A stretch of DNA of 64,000 nucleotides from Trichoderma breve. Lineage: Eukaryota; Ascomycota; Sordariomycetes; Hypocreales; Hypocreaceae. Position 1 is the stretch's first letter. Every line of letters starts with the position of its first letter. Positions 34,689 to 46,415 of this stretch are shown here, in pieces. The notes beneath the pieces were generated by a model, which saw only the letters and a program-made list of their open reading frames with translations, ran no database searches and was not told where the DNA came from. A program made the position numbers and the translations under genes. Location: positions 5,022,001 through 5,086,000 of the forward strand of contig NC_079232.1 in the NCBI RefSeq assembly GCF_028502605.1, given 5' to 3'.

Positions 34689-35517
34689 ACAAGAAAAGCC
34701 CAACCACTTATATTTTTATATACAACGTCTGTTGACCGGTACGCCATTCCAAGGCTGGTTGCCCACGGGGAAGATTGCATTTCAGTTGCATGTTGTTTCA
34801 CACAAACTGCTGTTTGGTGCAAACTCGATCACCGGATCGTGACATCTGATCAAAGAAGGAATGTACCTAAGACGTAACACAAACCCCCGAGCTCGGCTCT
34901 CTCCGGGCCAGCTTCCCCCGGCTCCGTACTCGGACCCGGCCGTCACAGAGAGAAAAAAAACGAGTACCTACTAAGCTTGTGCCAACAGCAGATTGTGACG
35001 TTCGGCTTGCTTACGTAGGCAGAACTTTCCCCAGATGATCAAAGAATGGCAATGGTAGCCTATGATGCCTATTTCAGACAAAGCGCCTCCAATAACTCTT
35101 AGCACATGGAAACTAGGGGTCGCAAAGAGCTGCATGACTCGGCACCGGCCGAAAACAGTTTTAGAAACTGGGGCGTTCTGGAGGGTGTGGAGGGGCAGCT
35201 TCTGGATTATCTGCATGGCGGCACCCCGCCATTTTTCATAAACCTACCTTAAACATTTCGTTGCTCTGCAGTATCAATCAAAGGAGGGCCATCACTGGGT
35301 TCCGTCGTCTAACTGTCATCTCCCCCATACGAACCCATTCCATATTCCCATAGCCTTATCCAGATATCTACCTGGTTGTAAACTCGAGAGGCAGCGTCTG
35401 TCAGAAATCGCGTGGATTGATCTGGTTCAACGACTGGCCATTGAAAGCTTCACTTATCACATCACCACCAAAGAACACCCAAGGCAAAGCTAAGCTTCCA
35501 CCTTCTCTCCAGCAGCC
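34689..35517. other. Intergenic region upstream of ribokinase
   Basis: RIB7 3' region followed by the ribokinase promoter. It includes a GC-rich stretch with GCTCCGTACTCGGACCCGG near 34921 and a CT/CA-rich stretch before the start codon. Short antisense frames (about 34971-35216) show no domain. No gene supported. Confidence 0.4.
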
Positions 35518-36471
35518 ATGGCCCGCCCTAGAATCACCGTCCTCGGCTCCCTCAACATCGACCTCGTCTCCTATGTCCCCCATCACCCTCTGCCCGGCGA
35601 GACCCTCACCGCCAACCACTTCAACACATCTCCCGGCGGCAAGGGCGCCAACCAGGCCGTCGCCTGCGGCAAGCTCTCCCGCTCCTCTGACCTCTCCGCC
35701 CCGGCCGCCGATGTTTCCATGATCGGCGCCGTGGGCTCCGACACATATGGCCAGCAGCTCATCTCCAGCTTGACCTCTTACGGCGTCGACACCTCGGCCG
35801 TCGCCGTCCGCGAAGACGGCAAGACGGGAATCGCCATCATCGTCGTCGACGAGCCGTCAGGCCAGAACCGCATCATCCTCTCCGCGGAGGCAAACCACAC
35901 CCTCCTGCCGGAGCACTTCTCCACCCTTCCCGGCCCTCGTCCGGATCTGCTCATCATGCAGCTGGAGATCCCCTTTGACACCGTCTTGAAAGCTCTCCGC
36001 ACCGCCAACGAGTCCGGCATCCCCGTCCTTCTCAATCCAGCGCCCGCAAAGACACTCCCCGACGAGGCCTACCACAACCTTGCCCATCTCGTAGTCAACG
36101 AGACCGAAGCCGCTATCCTGTCTGGCTGCCAAGAGTCGGATCTCGACGACCTTGCCGGCCTTGAGCGAGTCGGCGCCCTCTTCATCCAGCGAGGCGTCAG
36201 CAACGTCATCATCACCCTCGGCGGCCGAGGTGTCTACTATGCCACCAAGAATAGCAAATCGGCCCTGGTGCCCGCCCTCAAGGCTGACGTCGTGGACACC
36301 ACTGCTGCGGGCGATACTTTTGTTGGATCATACGCCTTGGCCGTCGTGAGCGCCGGATCAGGCGACTTCGACATTGACACTGCAATCAGAGCGGCTAACA
36401 AGGCCGCGGCCATTACCGTGTCTCGCAAGGGAGCCCAAATCTCTATTCCATGGAAAGATGAGCTGAACTAA
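35518..36471 (+). CDS. rbk1: Ribokinase (PfkB family)
   Basis: Carbohydrate kinase of the PfkB family that phosphorylates D-ribose at O5, feeding the pentose phosphate pathway and nucleotide synthesis; cytosolic. Intronless, 317 aa, normal length. Seen: N-terminal GSLNIDLV; the family signature SPGGKGANQAVA near 38 (PfkB signature 1); MIGAVGSDTYG; VLLNPAPAK; NETEA; and the C-terminal signature DTTAAGDTFVGSYALA with the anion-hole and catalytic Asp (signature 2; GAGD reads AAGD here). Codon use is strongly biased to C-ending codons (GCC, CTC, GTC, ATC), unlike the gene on its 3' side, which suggests high expression. It is tandem with RIB7 and converges with the next gene. Confidence 0.95.
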   Translation: MARPRITVLGSLNIDLVSYVPHHPLPGETLTANHFNTSPGGKGANQAVACGKLSRSSDLSAPAADVSMIGAVGSDTYGQQLISSLTSYGVDTSAVAVREDGKTGIAIIVVDEPSGQNRIILSAEANHTLLPEHFSTLPGPRPDLLIMQLEIPFDTVLKALRTANESGIPVLLNPAPAKTLPDEAYHNLAHLVVNETEAAILSGCQESDLDDLAGLERVGALFIQRGVSNVIITLGGRGVYYATKNSKSALVPALKADVVDTTAAGDTFVGSYALAVVSAGSGDFDIDTAIRAANKAAAITVSRKGAQISIPWKDELN

Positions 36472-36663
36472 GTCCAGCCATGTAAGAAAGCTTAGAGAAA
36501 AGAAATTATACATACAAAGAAAAAAACGAATAAAAGCTTGTACAACAAACAAAAACCTAACGCCCCTTCCATAACCATTTAATACATGTTAATAAACGTA
36601 AACGGCACCTTCCCTTGATTGGTAGTCAACAGATGTTTCGTTTGAAAGGGGTCAAACAAGATG

Positions 36664-38577
36664 CTAAAACCACGTCGCCCAAGCCCAAAGACTGGCGTTC
36701 TTCTTCCCATTATCTCCTGTAGCTCCGTGTTTCTGACCTTGACCCTTGCCGCTTTTGTCATCTTCTCCATCCCCGTTGCAGTCGACATATGGGGATCTCA
36801 CTCTTTCGGGAATTCTCCCATCCGATACTCCCCTACTTCTAACTCCCCAGTCATGCGACACCCTTTTCACTGGCAGAGGGTGACTTGAAGGGCGCGATTT
36901 TACTCTCATCTGCTGCATCCCTTGGAGGCTAGTTTGCCTCGGAGAAATTGTTGGAGTGTAAGAGTGATGTAGACGCTCACGCGCCGTATTCTGCTCATAA
37001 CCCTCTGTTAGAGCTCTGTCATGCTCTGGAGTTAAGGCAGAGCGTTGCGCCAACATTTGTCGCATCGCGTCAAATGCTTTTTGGGGGCCCCAGTGGTGTT
37101 CAATCAGTGGAAATAACTGACTTTTGACCGGTCTTGGATGAGGGGACCATGGAGAGAGCGCATTGTGCGGTGTTATGGCTGCTTCCGCAGTCGTGCTGAG
37201 TTTGGTATGGAACGAAGACATTTCAACTACCCCTTCCGACGTCGACTTGGAAGGGAATGCAGAGTGTGAATAAGACACACGTATACTCATATAAGTCATC
37301 AGAGAATCTCCAAGTTGCAGCTCGAGATCTTCCATTAGTTCGTCTGATCTTTGCCTGATATGCTTGTGCTGTTTCGGTGCAAAGGAGAGTGAAGAAGAAG
37401 ATCCTATCCCCAACTGACACATTACATGTACGAGAAGCAGAACACTCGATCCTGCAAACATGGTGCTATATGTGGAATCATTGTGTTAATTTACCTCAAT
37501 ATTCAGCGCTTGGATGTATCATATGAACTTACATTGGAAATTGCTGCTGACAAGTGATTTGAAGCAGAGATGACTTTGGCGTGGGTAGTATGTCTACCGT
37601 GAGGTCATAGAGATAGCCGAACCTCAAGCAAGTATCTATGTCAATTTATTAGAGCTTTGACAGTGAAGACGTACGCTTCGGCAGCATAGTTCAGACATGG
37701 GAATGTAAATGGTAGACCACAAACCTTGATCTAAACACGGCGTGGTCTGGGGTTTAGTCTCGGGCTCGTTTCTGGCCGTGGAGAGTCTGCCGCTTACTTC
37801 GACCGCAGCCCAGAGGTGCTGTTGACCTTTGGATATTCCCACCGTTTCCGATACCACGCGGATATAAGGGGACAATACAAGACCAGGTTTCTCCGGTAGT
37901 GAAGAGTCGGATAATAAAGATGAGTCCATGGAACAATAGGCACTCTTCGGATCATAATTTGTACATCTTGAGCTTGCTCGGGAGGAAGAATCAAGCCGCA
38001 CACTGCCCTCCTTTAGGGGTATACACCTCAACAATGTACCATCTTCATTTGTATCTTCAAAATTGCTTTGACCGCTATGTCGCTTTCGTCGAAAGGTGGT
38101 AAATTTAACTGGGTAACGAAAAAATGATGGGGTTCGATGCTTTTTATCCTGTTCGTTAATGTTGTCATTGTTGTCCCTAATCACCGTACTGTGACCGAAG
38201 CTTGACCTCTGTGAAGATCGACTTGAATCTGGTGCCGTATCGTTCATATACTTCTCTTCGATTATAGTCTTTGGCCGCCGTCTTGGAATCTTTAAAGTCC
38301 CATCTTCAGACCACATTAATGCCCCAGGTGGGCTATTCATCGGGCTAATGTCAAAACACGATGGCGAGCAGCTGTCTTTGGAATTCCTCGCGCTGTACCC
38401 ATTTTTACCACGGCATCTTTTGATGATTCGGAGAGGACTCGGTTTATCTTTCACGAGTATTCGATCTTTCGATGTAGAGGGCTCAAAACAAGCTGATGAC
38501 TTATTCTCCATGTGTTCCATGCTAGAAAAGAGGGAGCGGTCAGCGCTGTAGCTAAGAATGGAAGTCAAGTCTTGCAT
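36664..38577 (-). CDS. Uncharacterised 585-aa protein with a conserved-looking C-terminal half
   Basis: I do not recognise this family. Three exons with consistent phases: 38577-37725, 37635-37533, 37465-36664, giving 585 aa. The N-terminal half is Ser/Arg-rich, basic and disordered-looking. From about residue 245 a folded segment appears: LSPYIRVVSETVGISKGQQ, then HLWAAVEVSG, GYLYDLTVDILPTPKSSLLQ, and FAGSSVLLLVHVMCQLG. Alternating beta-strand-like hydrophobicity suggests a beta-sandwich-like domain, but this is inference. The apparent start MFAGSSVLLLV at 37461 mimics a signal peptide, but it lies inside exon 3 and is reached by splicing from upstream. A short basic/Gly tail ends the protein. 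Start 38577 is the longest ATG; MEHMENK at about 38520 is an alternative. Its 3' end converges on ribokinase. Confidence 0.7.
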
Positions 38578-39385
38578 CTGCGACCTGGAAAATCGTGATG
38601 CATTTCAGACTTTGATCCGGCAGGTGATAGATGCCGGAGCTGTACCTGTTATGCAATATTGGGATCTGGCGATTGATTCCTCTGTAGATGCGTAAAATGG
38701 AACCCCCAGTTTGATCTGTACGAATACACTGGTAGGCATGCGGTGGAAACAAATGCTGCAACGAGAATAATTTTAAAAACAACAACGGCAAGAAAGGCGA
38801 TAACTGAAGCTGGATGTTCCCAGATGACTCAAGGGCTGTCTTTGGCAGGACTGATAGCTGCTAATGTAGAATCATTTTGCATGGTGAAAGAAACAATGGA
38901 GAGAATTCGAGAAAAGAGTACACAAGTATTCGGAGAAGTTGGATGAGTACGTACTGGGCGATTGACATGAGGGAGAGGAAGGTGCAGAGCATAAATTCAA
39001 TAATACGAAAAGAGCAGCAAGAGCAATGACCTTCGTGGCTACGTTTTGCAGAATAACGTGATATCGATAGGTGATGTCTAATAGTTGGTATATACAGGTA
39101 GGTACCTCAGGTAATATGACACAATATCAGCAGGGACAAATATACATGGAGATATTCAAGCAACAATTATATGCGCAAGCTCGAAAACAATATACAATCT
39201 TGATATCAACTATATTGGGCCAGCCCTTTTCCCAAAATTCAGATGCTGTGGTACGAATCATTAAAGCCTGTACGGAATATGAGGTGTTGGAAGAGAGTAA
39301 CAAAAGTGTATGACTGGCTATTTGCAAAACATGTGTGCCAAAACAAAAAATCGTAAGGACGGGAAAAGACGATACGAAGACAACG
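38578..39385. other. Intergenic region, 585-aa gene 5' / UBC-like gene 3'
   Basis: Promoter of the 585-aa gene plus 3' region of the upstream UBC-like gene. AT-rich, with no coding domain recognised; small frames on the + strand (about 38743-38946, 39071-39313) look like chance. Confidence 0.4.
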
Positions 39386-40637
39386 TCATACCGAGGCATC
39401 CAGTGTTCGACGAAGATTGCCCTTGACGGCTTCAATAGTTCCCTCCTCCAGCGCCAAGAAATGAATCTAGATGAAGTTCACGGTTAGCGAGACATACTAC
39501 ACAAGAATCATGAATCATGACAACAATTGCACAACATACCATATCGTCGGAGATTCCCGATGCACCGTATAGCACTGACTCGGTCAAGGTAGATGCTACG
39601 CCCTTCTTGACTCTGTCCTCCCAGACACCGTCCCAATTCCATTCCCCAGGCTCCCTAGCCATGGTGGCCATAGTGGACTGAGAGGCTATGCTTCTTACGT
39701 CAAACGCAATGGCATCACCCTGCTCGCTGGCATTCTCCTTTGGCTGCAGATCACTGAGAATACTTAGTCTGCTCAGCCTGTTACTTTTGATATTCTCGTT
39801 AAGCGCCTTTCTTTGTTTGCGCCTATGTGTGCGCCACGCATGCCAAGCTCCGGGGTTTCCAGCCGCAGCAAGAGGTACCGCATCGAGAACCTCAGCTTTA
39901 TCAAAAGAGCTTCGAATGTACTTTAACAGGGAATATGTCGATATCGTCTTCTGATCTGTCTGCATATACCGCGGCACGTCGTCTTTGGGGGGTACCATCG
40001 GTGGCTTGTCGCTCGAAGACTGTCCTGACTTGGTAGACGATGCTGATGGCGATGGGCCCCTTCGATCACGGCTACCGTGGCGGCTTCCAGCTGCGGAACC
40101 ACCAAACCACTCTGGAAATCCGTGCTCTAAGCTGAAGCCCCCAGGAGGTAACCTTGGTCTCTCGGCAGTGCTCCCGTCGGTTTCAGCACTCGTAGGATAC
40201 ATGTGCGTTGTCAGAGGAGTGATGAGAGGGTGGAAGATGTCGGTCGAAAAGGTGACCAGAGGCGGAGCCCGGGGGTAGGCATCGGGAAACAAGATTTGAA
40301 ATCGGAGAACAGCCGGAGCATAGGGGCCTTTCAACAGAATTAGAGATTAGCTAGAGTGAACATTACAGAGACGGTATTCGTCAAGACTTACCATGACGAA
40401 CGAAAAGCACCGCTGACCAAAGCGACGGATCACCAGGAGTCAAACTAACAAATACTCCTTCGGGGCACGCCTGCTTCAAACCGGCGCTGTCGGTGGCTGG
40501 TTAGCTTTGACGTCAAGCGTGTTTACATTGCTTCCTCGGCTTCTTCCACTTGATTCTCGCACGCGCACTACTCACAATTCCGATAGCAAGTGCTGTCGCC
40601 ACAGCGAGGGCAGATGCCCCAAGGCGAGAGAAGTCAT
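39386..40637 (-). CDS. UBC-fold (E2-variant-like) protein lacking the catalytic cysteine
   Basis: Ubiquitin-conjugating-enzyme fold without E2 activity residues. Four exons: 40637-40576, 40486-40392, 40327-39540, 39466-39386, giving 341 aa. The first exon was placed from MTSLALGHLP, because splicing then gives LLSEFAGLKQACPEGVFVSL, a regular UBC N-terminal helix and strand. GPYAPAVLRFQILFPDAYP and PPLVTFSTDIFHPLITP follow. In active E2s this region reads HPN with a Cys about eight residues on; here it is HPL and no Cys follows. A charged, Ser-rich linker and a C-terminal helix follow (LEEGTIEAVKGNLRRTLDAS). This layout resembles AKTIP/FTS-type variants that join Hook and FHIP in dynein-linked endosome transport, but that is a tentative comparison. 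The stop at 39386 lies at a possible donor (GTATGA), so one more exon cannot be excluded. Confidence 0.75.
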
Positions 40638-41119
40638 ATCGGCCAGCGAATCTTTCTTTATTTTCTATCGCATAGATGCAATCGGGAAGTGCACTCGTCA
40701 CTAGTTCTCGCAACACGGCCAAAGGACAAGGAGTTGGCATAATCCCGGGCAACCGGGATGCGAAGGCGGTGAAGATGAGCGGTGAGATATTCTGCCGCGC
40801 AAACTCAACAAAATGATGTAGCAATTACCGCGGGGTTGAGACGTCACTCGTCGTGGAATTTCGCACCGCGGGGTGGCAAAGTAACAAGAAATTCCAAGTT
40901 TTCAAAGAACCGTTGGCAGACAATAAATGAGTACATAAGTTGAAGTGTTTGCTTGCAGAATGTAGTCAATTGGGCTTTTTCTTAGGCCTTTTTTCGTCTC
41001 CAATGTCCGATTCACTCTTTGCAACCCTATTATCTATACAAGGCAGTATAACCAATTGGATGAGTGTCGTAGCCTTTTCAAGGGCGCTCCAAGTATTCGT
41101 ACATCAGAACTGGGCAGTC
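40638..41119. other. Intergenic region between UBC-like and CCDC124-like genes
   Basis: Promoter of the UBC-like gene and 3' region of the CCDC124-like gene. No additional gene or named site recognised. Confidence 0.4.
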
Positions 41120-41995
41120 TCAGTGTCCCAGTCTCTTCTCAATCTTGCCAAGTTCTTGGGCTTTGATATCCTTGATGTCGTCCCGAGAGGCATTGTACGA
41201 AGCAGTGACCTGGTTGAAGGGATTTTCGGGGCTCTTGTCGAATTCCTTTCTAATCCTCTGCTTGCGTTGCTCCAGTCGAAGCCCAGTACCGCTGCCGTCC
41301 GCCTTCATCTCAGCGAGTCTTCGCTCCTCGTATCTGTGATAGGCGGCAGCGAATCGCCTCTCGGGGTGTTGGTCAATCTTGGAATCATCTCCGCCGGCTG
41401 TAAGGGACAGAGCATCGAGGGCGTTGTCGATACCCGAGGCACTGAGGGCACCAAGTTTGTCGTCATCAAGCTGCGACAGGTCCAGACCTCGAGATTTCTT
41501 AACTGCGGTCTTAGACTTCTTAGGCTCTGAACGGGCATTCAGGCTAGCCTCCTCCTCCTTCATCAATGCGTCCTTTTCAGCTTTCTTCGCCGCGGCCTCG
41601 GCCTTCTTGGCGGCCTCTGCTTCCCTGGAGAAAGCCAATGTCAGCTACTGGTAGCAAACTACCAGAGGGCGGTGGGCATCGTAAAGGGGGAGAGGCACAG
41701 GTGTGGATCATGGCGGAAGGGGGAAACGGGAACGGGAAGAACCTGGGACACGTAGCCAGCCGTATGAGTCGAGCGAGTGCAGACTAGGCATGCGTAGCGA
41801 TGCCATGTTATGCGCCATCGTGCCACGTATTCGTACGTACTTTTTCGAGTTATTCTTGGCTCCTTGTTGCCACTTCTCGCCCTCAGCCATCTCCCGCTCG
41901 GCCTCTGCGGCTGCACTCTTCTTCGCGGCGCTGTCCGCCTTGCGCGCGTTACCCGCGGCCTTTTTGCTGTTGTCTTGGCTCTTCTTGCCCGCCAT
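41120..41995 (-). CDS. CCDC124/Lso-family ribosome-associated coiled-coil protein
   Basis: Small basic coiled-coil protein of the CCDC124/DUF1014 family. Family members (human CCDC124, yeast Lso2) occupy the mRNA channel and A site of idle 80S ribosomes and aid restart after starvation. Two exons, 41995-41841 and 41624-41120, giving 219 aa, matching human-type length rather than the short yeast Lso proteins. Seen: N-terminal Lys/Ala/Ser-rich stretch MAGKKSQDNSKKAAGNARKA; a charged coiled coil (EAEAAKKAEAAAKKAEKDAL); then the family core HPERRFAAAYHRYEERRLAE near 138 and EFDKSPENPFNQV near 182. The intron is 216 nt, long for this genome, and splits the coiled coil in phase 2. It is divergent from the MFS gene, across 15.3 kb of non-coding DNA. 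Confidence 0.9.
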
Positions 41996-44025
41996 TATGA
42001 CGTTTCGCCTGTTGCGGTGTCCTTGTTCCTATCGAGGCTCAGGCGGGTCGGGAATGAGTCTCGCAGCTCCTGGCCAGCGGCGTTATCGTGGATTCGTCTG
42101 CGTCTAGCCGTATGAGCCGAAGTTCAAAGCAGGAATATCCAGGAAGGGAAATTAAAGGAAGAGACAGAGGGAGAAAGGGAGGGGGCGTGTGCGTTCGCTG
42201 CCGCTTCTCTCAAGGGCTCTTTCGCCGTCTACTAGACCATCTGCCCATTGAGACTTGCAAGGTGTGACTGACCGATGGACAGGTGTGCGCCTGGCTGCAG
42301 TTTGTTTGCTGTACAAAGCACGTCTCGTCGTCTTCCGCGGCGCCACCTGTGTGGACTAGACCAAACCAGCTTGCGACGGCGGCGATCTCGTCCGGTGCTT
42401 GTCCGGGTGCTTTTTCCTTCTTCTTTTCTTTTTTGTTCTCGTCCTGGTATCGGGCGTGTTCCGTCTGCCTTGATGCTCGCCCTAGAATTCGTCTGGATGC
42501 CTGTCCTGGGAGCTTGACTCTGCGAATTTTGCTATGAAGTGCAGGTCGCAGGTTCACTGTGGAGACGGCGCCTGCCCAGTAGTGCGATTTGGACGCATCG
42601 GCTAAGGCAATCACCCGGGCTGCCCACTTTTGCGGCTTCAGTGTTTCACTCGAACTTTTTTTTTTTCCAAGTTTTCTTTCCACTCACCTTGTCATTGATT
42701 TGCCTTGCCTTGCCTTGTTCATGCTCTGTTCCGTCTTGTTTTGCTTCACCGTCGTCAATCCCGCACGGCCCCCCATCAGCGGCTCTCGCCCTCCCTCGGA
42801 GATGCACCTCCAGTTCTCTTAGGCGGCTGGCGGCTATCAAGGCCAGGTTCGTGGCAGACCAAGCCCAAATACGTTTTGCGTGAATATAATAATTAGCTAC
42901 ATGTAACATACAGGTGGTGGTGGTACGAAAGTAGCAGCTTGCTGACCTACTGCATAGCTATGGCAACAGAAACAACAATCAGATGAGGTAATGATATGGG
43001 ATGGCGGCGCGGCAGCTCAGCTCGGCCCCTCGTCTAGCCCATGAGATGAGACCAAGACCAAGGCCAGGCCAGGCCAGACTAGACCCGCCCTGACTTGGCA
43101 TTGGATGCGAGCCGGTCCGCAGATTCGAGAGGCAAAAGCCCGACCATAGGTCATATCACGATCCTGCGCCCTCTACGCTATGCCCAGCCCAAGCTTTTCA
43201 CCTTTCTCGCGCTCAGCCGTCGCTTGCATCCAGGAGTTGCGCCTTGATCGTCCAGCTCGGACAGGGCTTCATGGGGATCCTCGCCCGGCCCGCGTTGTGG
43301 ACCCTCGGTATCTCACAATAGCCCAGCCCGCGGAGTAGTCACGAATCATCAGCCCGGCTACAACAACAGCCGCAAACAGATCCCCCTGGACCAGTCCATC
43401 TCGTCCTGCCTCTCCAGCTGCTTGAAAGAGCCCCCATGAAACAATAAGATCTGGTCGCCTGACGCCGCCTACGTCACGCCGGCGCCGCGGATAGCCAGCC
43501 GCCCAGGACCAAAAAAGGCATCTTCAGATAGCCTGTAAAGCGAGCCCTAGACCCCAAATCGCACATCTCAAAATCTCACATGGCAGCATGGCCATGGGTC
43601 CGATTGGTTGTTTCACCCACTTCCCAGCATGGGGAAGCCACAAGTATGTGCAGTGACTGCCTGGAAGCAATACGTGGGGAAGCTGTGCAAGGCTGTTTGG
43701 AAGAAGGGAGCTTACGGGTACCTCGTACATACATACGCATGCCGCCTTGACCGTATTCTCTAGCCGTGTTACACGTCGGAGACTATTGGGAGCGAGTGCT
43801 ACTCTACCAACGCTGCTACCGTACACGGACTATTGTATACAGGGCCTGTGCCTGGGTTAGACACGGGCCCTCCAGCTCTGGGCCATCACTGTCGTTATCA
43901 CACCAGCCTGGCGGCGGCTGCTGTTACCAGGGGGGTGTATGCCTCTCTACGGTATTGACCATCCAGTTTGTCCAGACCAGACGGGGTCAGCCCTGGATTA
44001 CTGTACATCTGTACTTCGTAACAAG

Positions 44026-44041
44026 GCGCGCGCGCGCGCGC
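44026..44041. repeat. (GC)n alternating purine-pyrimidine run
   Basis: Sixteen nucleotides of strictly alternating G and C in otherwise mixed sequence. Such runs can adopt Z-DNA; here it is just a simple repeat in the gene-free stretch. Confidence 0.85.
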
Positions 44042-46204
44042 AACCCCCTCGCAACTAGGAAGAGAGCTCCGCACATCCCTCTCTCTTTTAACGCGGTTTC
44101 GTGGCTGTTCGCAACAGGCCCATCTCTAATCCTGGCTCCAGCGCTATGAGCCACGGCGGCCCGTTCCCACCAGCCCAGGCGATGCATACCGCGCTGTCGG
44201 GATCCGAGAGTGTGCCAGACCAAAAACAGCTCCCACGCTATCACGACTCATGCTGAATCTTACAAGTTGTCCGCACTCTGCTCCGTTGATGCCACCGTTT
44301 GTATCGGTCGGAGCTCCGTAAACGAGGGCTTCTCAGGTTGGGAAACAGCGGTGTTCACGGTCAATAAAAGCTGTCAATTGGCCATGACGAGGGGGCTTTC
44401 AAAATACCTCAAAATGCCGTCTAATATTGCTTCCCAACTTCATGTCGTGTGACACCAGCAGGTCTAGCGTCTTACACCCACAGCAAACTCGCGTAAAATG
44501 TGAAAAGGAACGCTCTTGCGCACTGCAGCGGCAGCTCTGCCACTTCCTCCTCTCCAAAAAAAAGAAGGGCAAAAGACAGGAGAAGCAAAAGAGCGAGCCC
44601 TGAGCGGGGATCTCACCCCAGGCCCCCTCATGGCAGTCTCTCATTGCAGCTCTGTATCAATGCGACATGCTAGGGCTGCATCCATTGTCGTCGCAATTTT
44701 CCTGGGGGCGAGACAAACGCGCCCGTCACCTCATGCAAGAGGCCAACTTGGACCTTTCCTCCGATGTTTATGGAGTACTCAGCCTTTTGCTTGTGCATGC
44801 TCGTACATGCCTGTATGGAGTACAGCTGACGGCTATCAAACAGCAAGGCACCAAAAACGCTCGATATCGCATCAGCCACAGGCTTGGCTCTGCATCTCGC
44901 CCTTCTGACTCACCCCATTCGCCGGGCCCCAGGGTACTTGACTCTACCTTGGTTCCAAGGGAGCTCGCCCGATGCAGCTAGTTGTGAAAGTAGGTATGTG
45001 ATGGACGGGGTGCGTGTGCATCAAGGGTAGCCTACCAACCTACCCCGACCACCAGCTGAACAGGGATGTCCTGTACGAGACCAATCAATCCCACAGTCAA
45101 TCTCATCGGGTAGAGAGTTCTCCATTCAGGGATCATGCGCCTGTGTTTCCGGCATGCTGAGTGAGGAAGCCTGTAGGCCACAAACTCCGTTTCTAAGGAT
45201 CCTGTACGGCTCAGCACCTCTTGGCGACGCATGATGAGGTCGATCATCACCAGACTCATTGCGCAAAACAGCCGCTGTGCCCCTCTTCCCTTATGCAGGA
45301 GGGGCAAAGAGTAGAAGGTTTCGCGGGCAGGGCATCGACTCTCGATACCCATCTACCCACTCACCGGTGAATGAGTGGTCAGCTTAGCGAGGCGCTGAAT
45401 CTGCGAACAGCTGCAGGAGCTCCGGAGTATGCTCCGTATAAAGCCCATCATTGGGTGACTTGGGTGGAAATCAACCGCTCCCGGTGCCGTCAAATCCGCA
45501 ACTTATGTACGGATCACTTTATATTACGCTCTTATGCGTATATAGCGAACCAAGTGTTACAGGCAGCGAACACACACAACACATATCTGTCGACATGCAT
45601 GAGAACGGGAAGTGATGGATGCGAGAGAGCAACTTACTGCCTAGCCTATTTGTCATGGCATACCTTGGGCATGCCTACATGTACAGACCTTGTATATGGA
45701 ACAAGGCAAAGAGGTTCCAGGCCGGCACAACCGGGGCTTTTACAAAGAATGTTTTGTGTGAATTGCAGCCATGGTGAGAAGCAATGCGTTGATAACAAGA
45801 CCAAAAGAGGCAACTGGGATGAGAGCAATGCACCTTGTACTTTCGCATCGCAAACGCAGGCCGGCGGCCAACCTTACCTGGTCGAAAGCTGAAATTCGTT
45901 TGCTAGGAGATATTTAAGGCAAATTGTGCAAATACAGTCAGCCAAGGTAATCTCAAACAGCTTTGTCTACCAAGGACGGAGTAAATACCTTTCTGCTCGT
46001 ACTTTTCTTCATGCGTCGCAACGGTCACTTATCGACTTTTCTGCGCAAAATGACACATCAGGCTCGTCTGACTCTACAAATATTACCAAAAGGGTGATTT
46101 GTATCAAAAAAACAAGACTCGGCTGACAGTCCTGCATGCATCGCAATTGGCCTGCCTCCTATGCCTCAACAAATCAGTTCGAATAGGCAAATGCTTACAA
46201 ACGC

Positions 46205-46415
46205 CTTGCCTGTACGGAGCGTTATGCGGAGTACTCCGTAATACGGAGCATATGTCTGCTTGAATGCCTGTCCGGAGTACAGACAGGCATGCCAGGAGCA
46301 GCAGTCCCAGAAACATGATCCTCGTCACAGATCCCGGGGCTTTGCGCAGGCTCCCAGAACCAGGAGCATAAAGTATGTATTGACGATTGGTACGGGTGTA
46401 TATTTGTACGGAGCA
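46205..46415. repeat. Cluster of CTCCGTA/TACGGAG words with a 12-bp palindrome
   Basis: TACGGAG occurs at 46213-46219, 46242-46248 and 46407-46413. Its reverse complement CTCCGTA lies at about 46234-46240. The centre at 46227-46238 reads CGGAGTACTCCG, a perfect palindrome. A related CCGGAGTAC follows near 46271. This is the densest group of a word found throughout the non-coding DNA of the window. Confidence 0.75.

Noticed and set aside
37223..37461. MFAGSSVLLLVHVMCQLG as an N-terminal signal peptide of a secreted protein
   Set aside because: It is preceded by a proper acceptor and joins in phase to an upstream exon whose sequence continues the same domain; the ATG is internal.
39432..39539. 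Read-through C-terminus of the UBC-like protein ending at 39432
   Set aside because: The segment has a GTATGT donor, a CTAAC branch point and a TAG acceptor; splicing gives a regular helical C-terminus instead.
45371..45892. 173-codon open frame in the gene-free stretch
   Set aside because: No recognisable domain, mixed composition and no supportive splice or promoter context; length is compatible with chance in 15 kb of balanced sequence.
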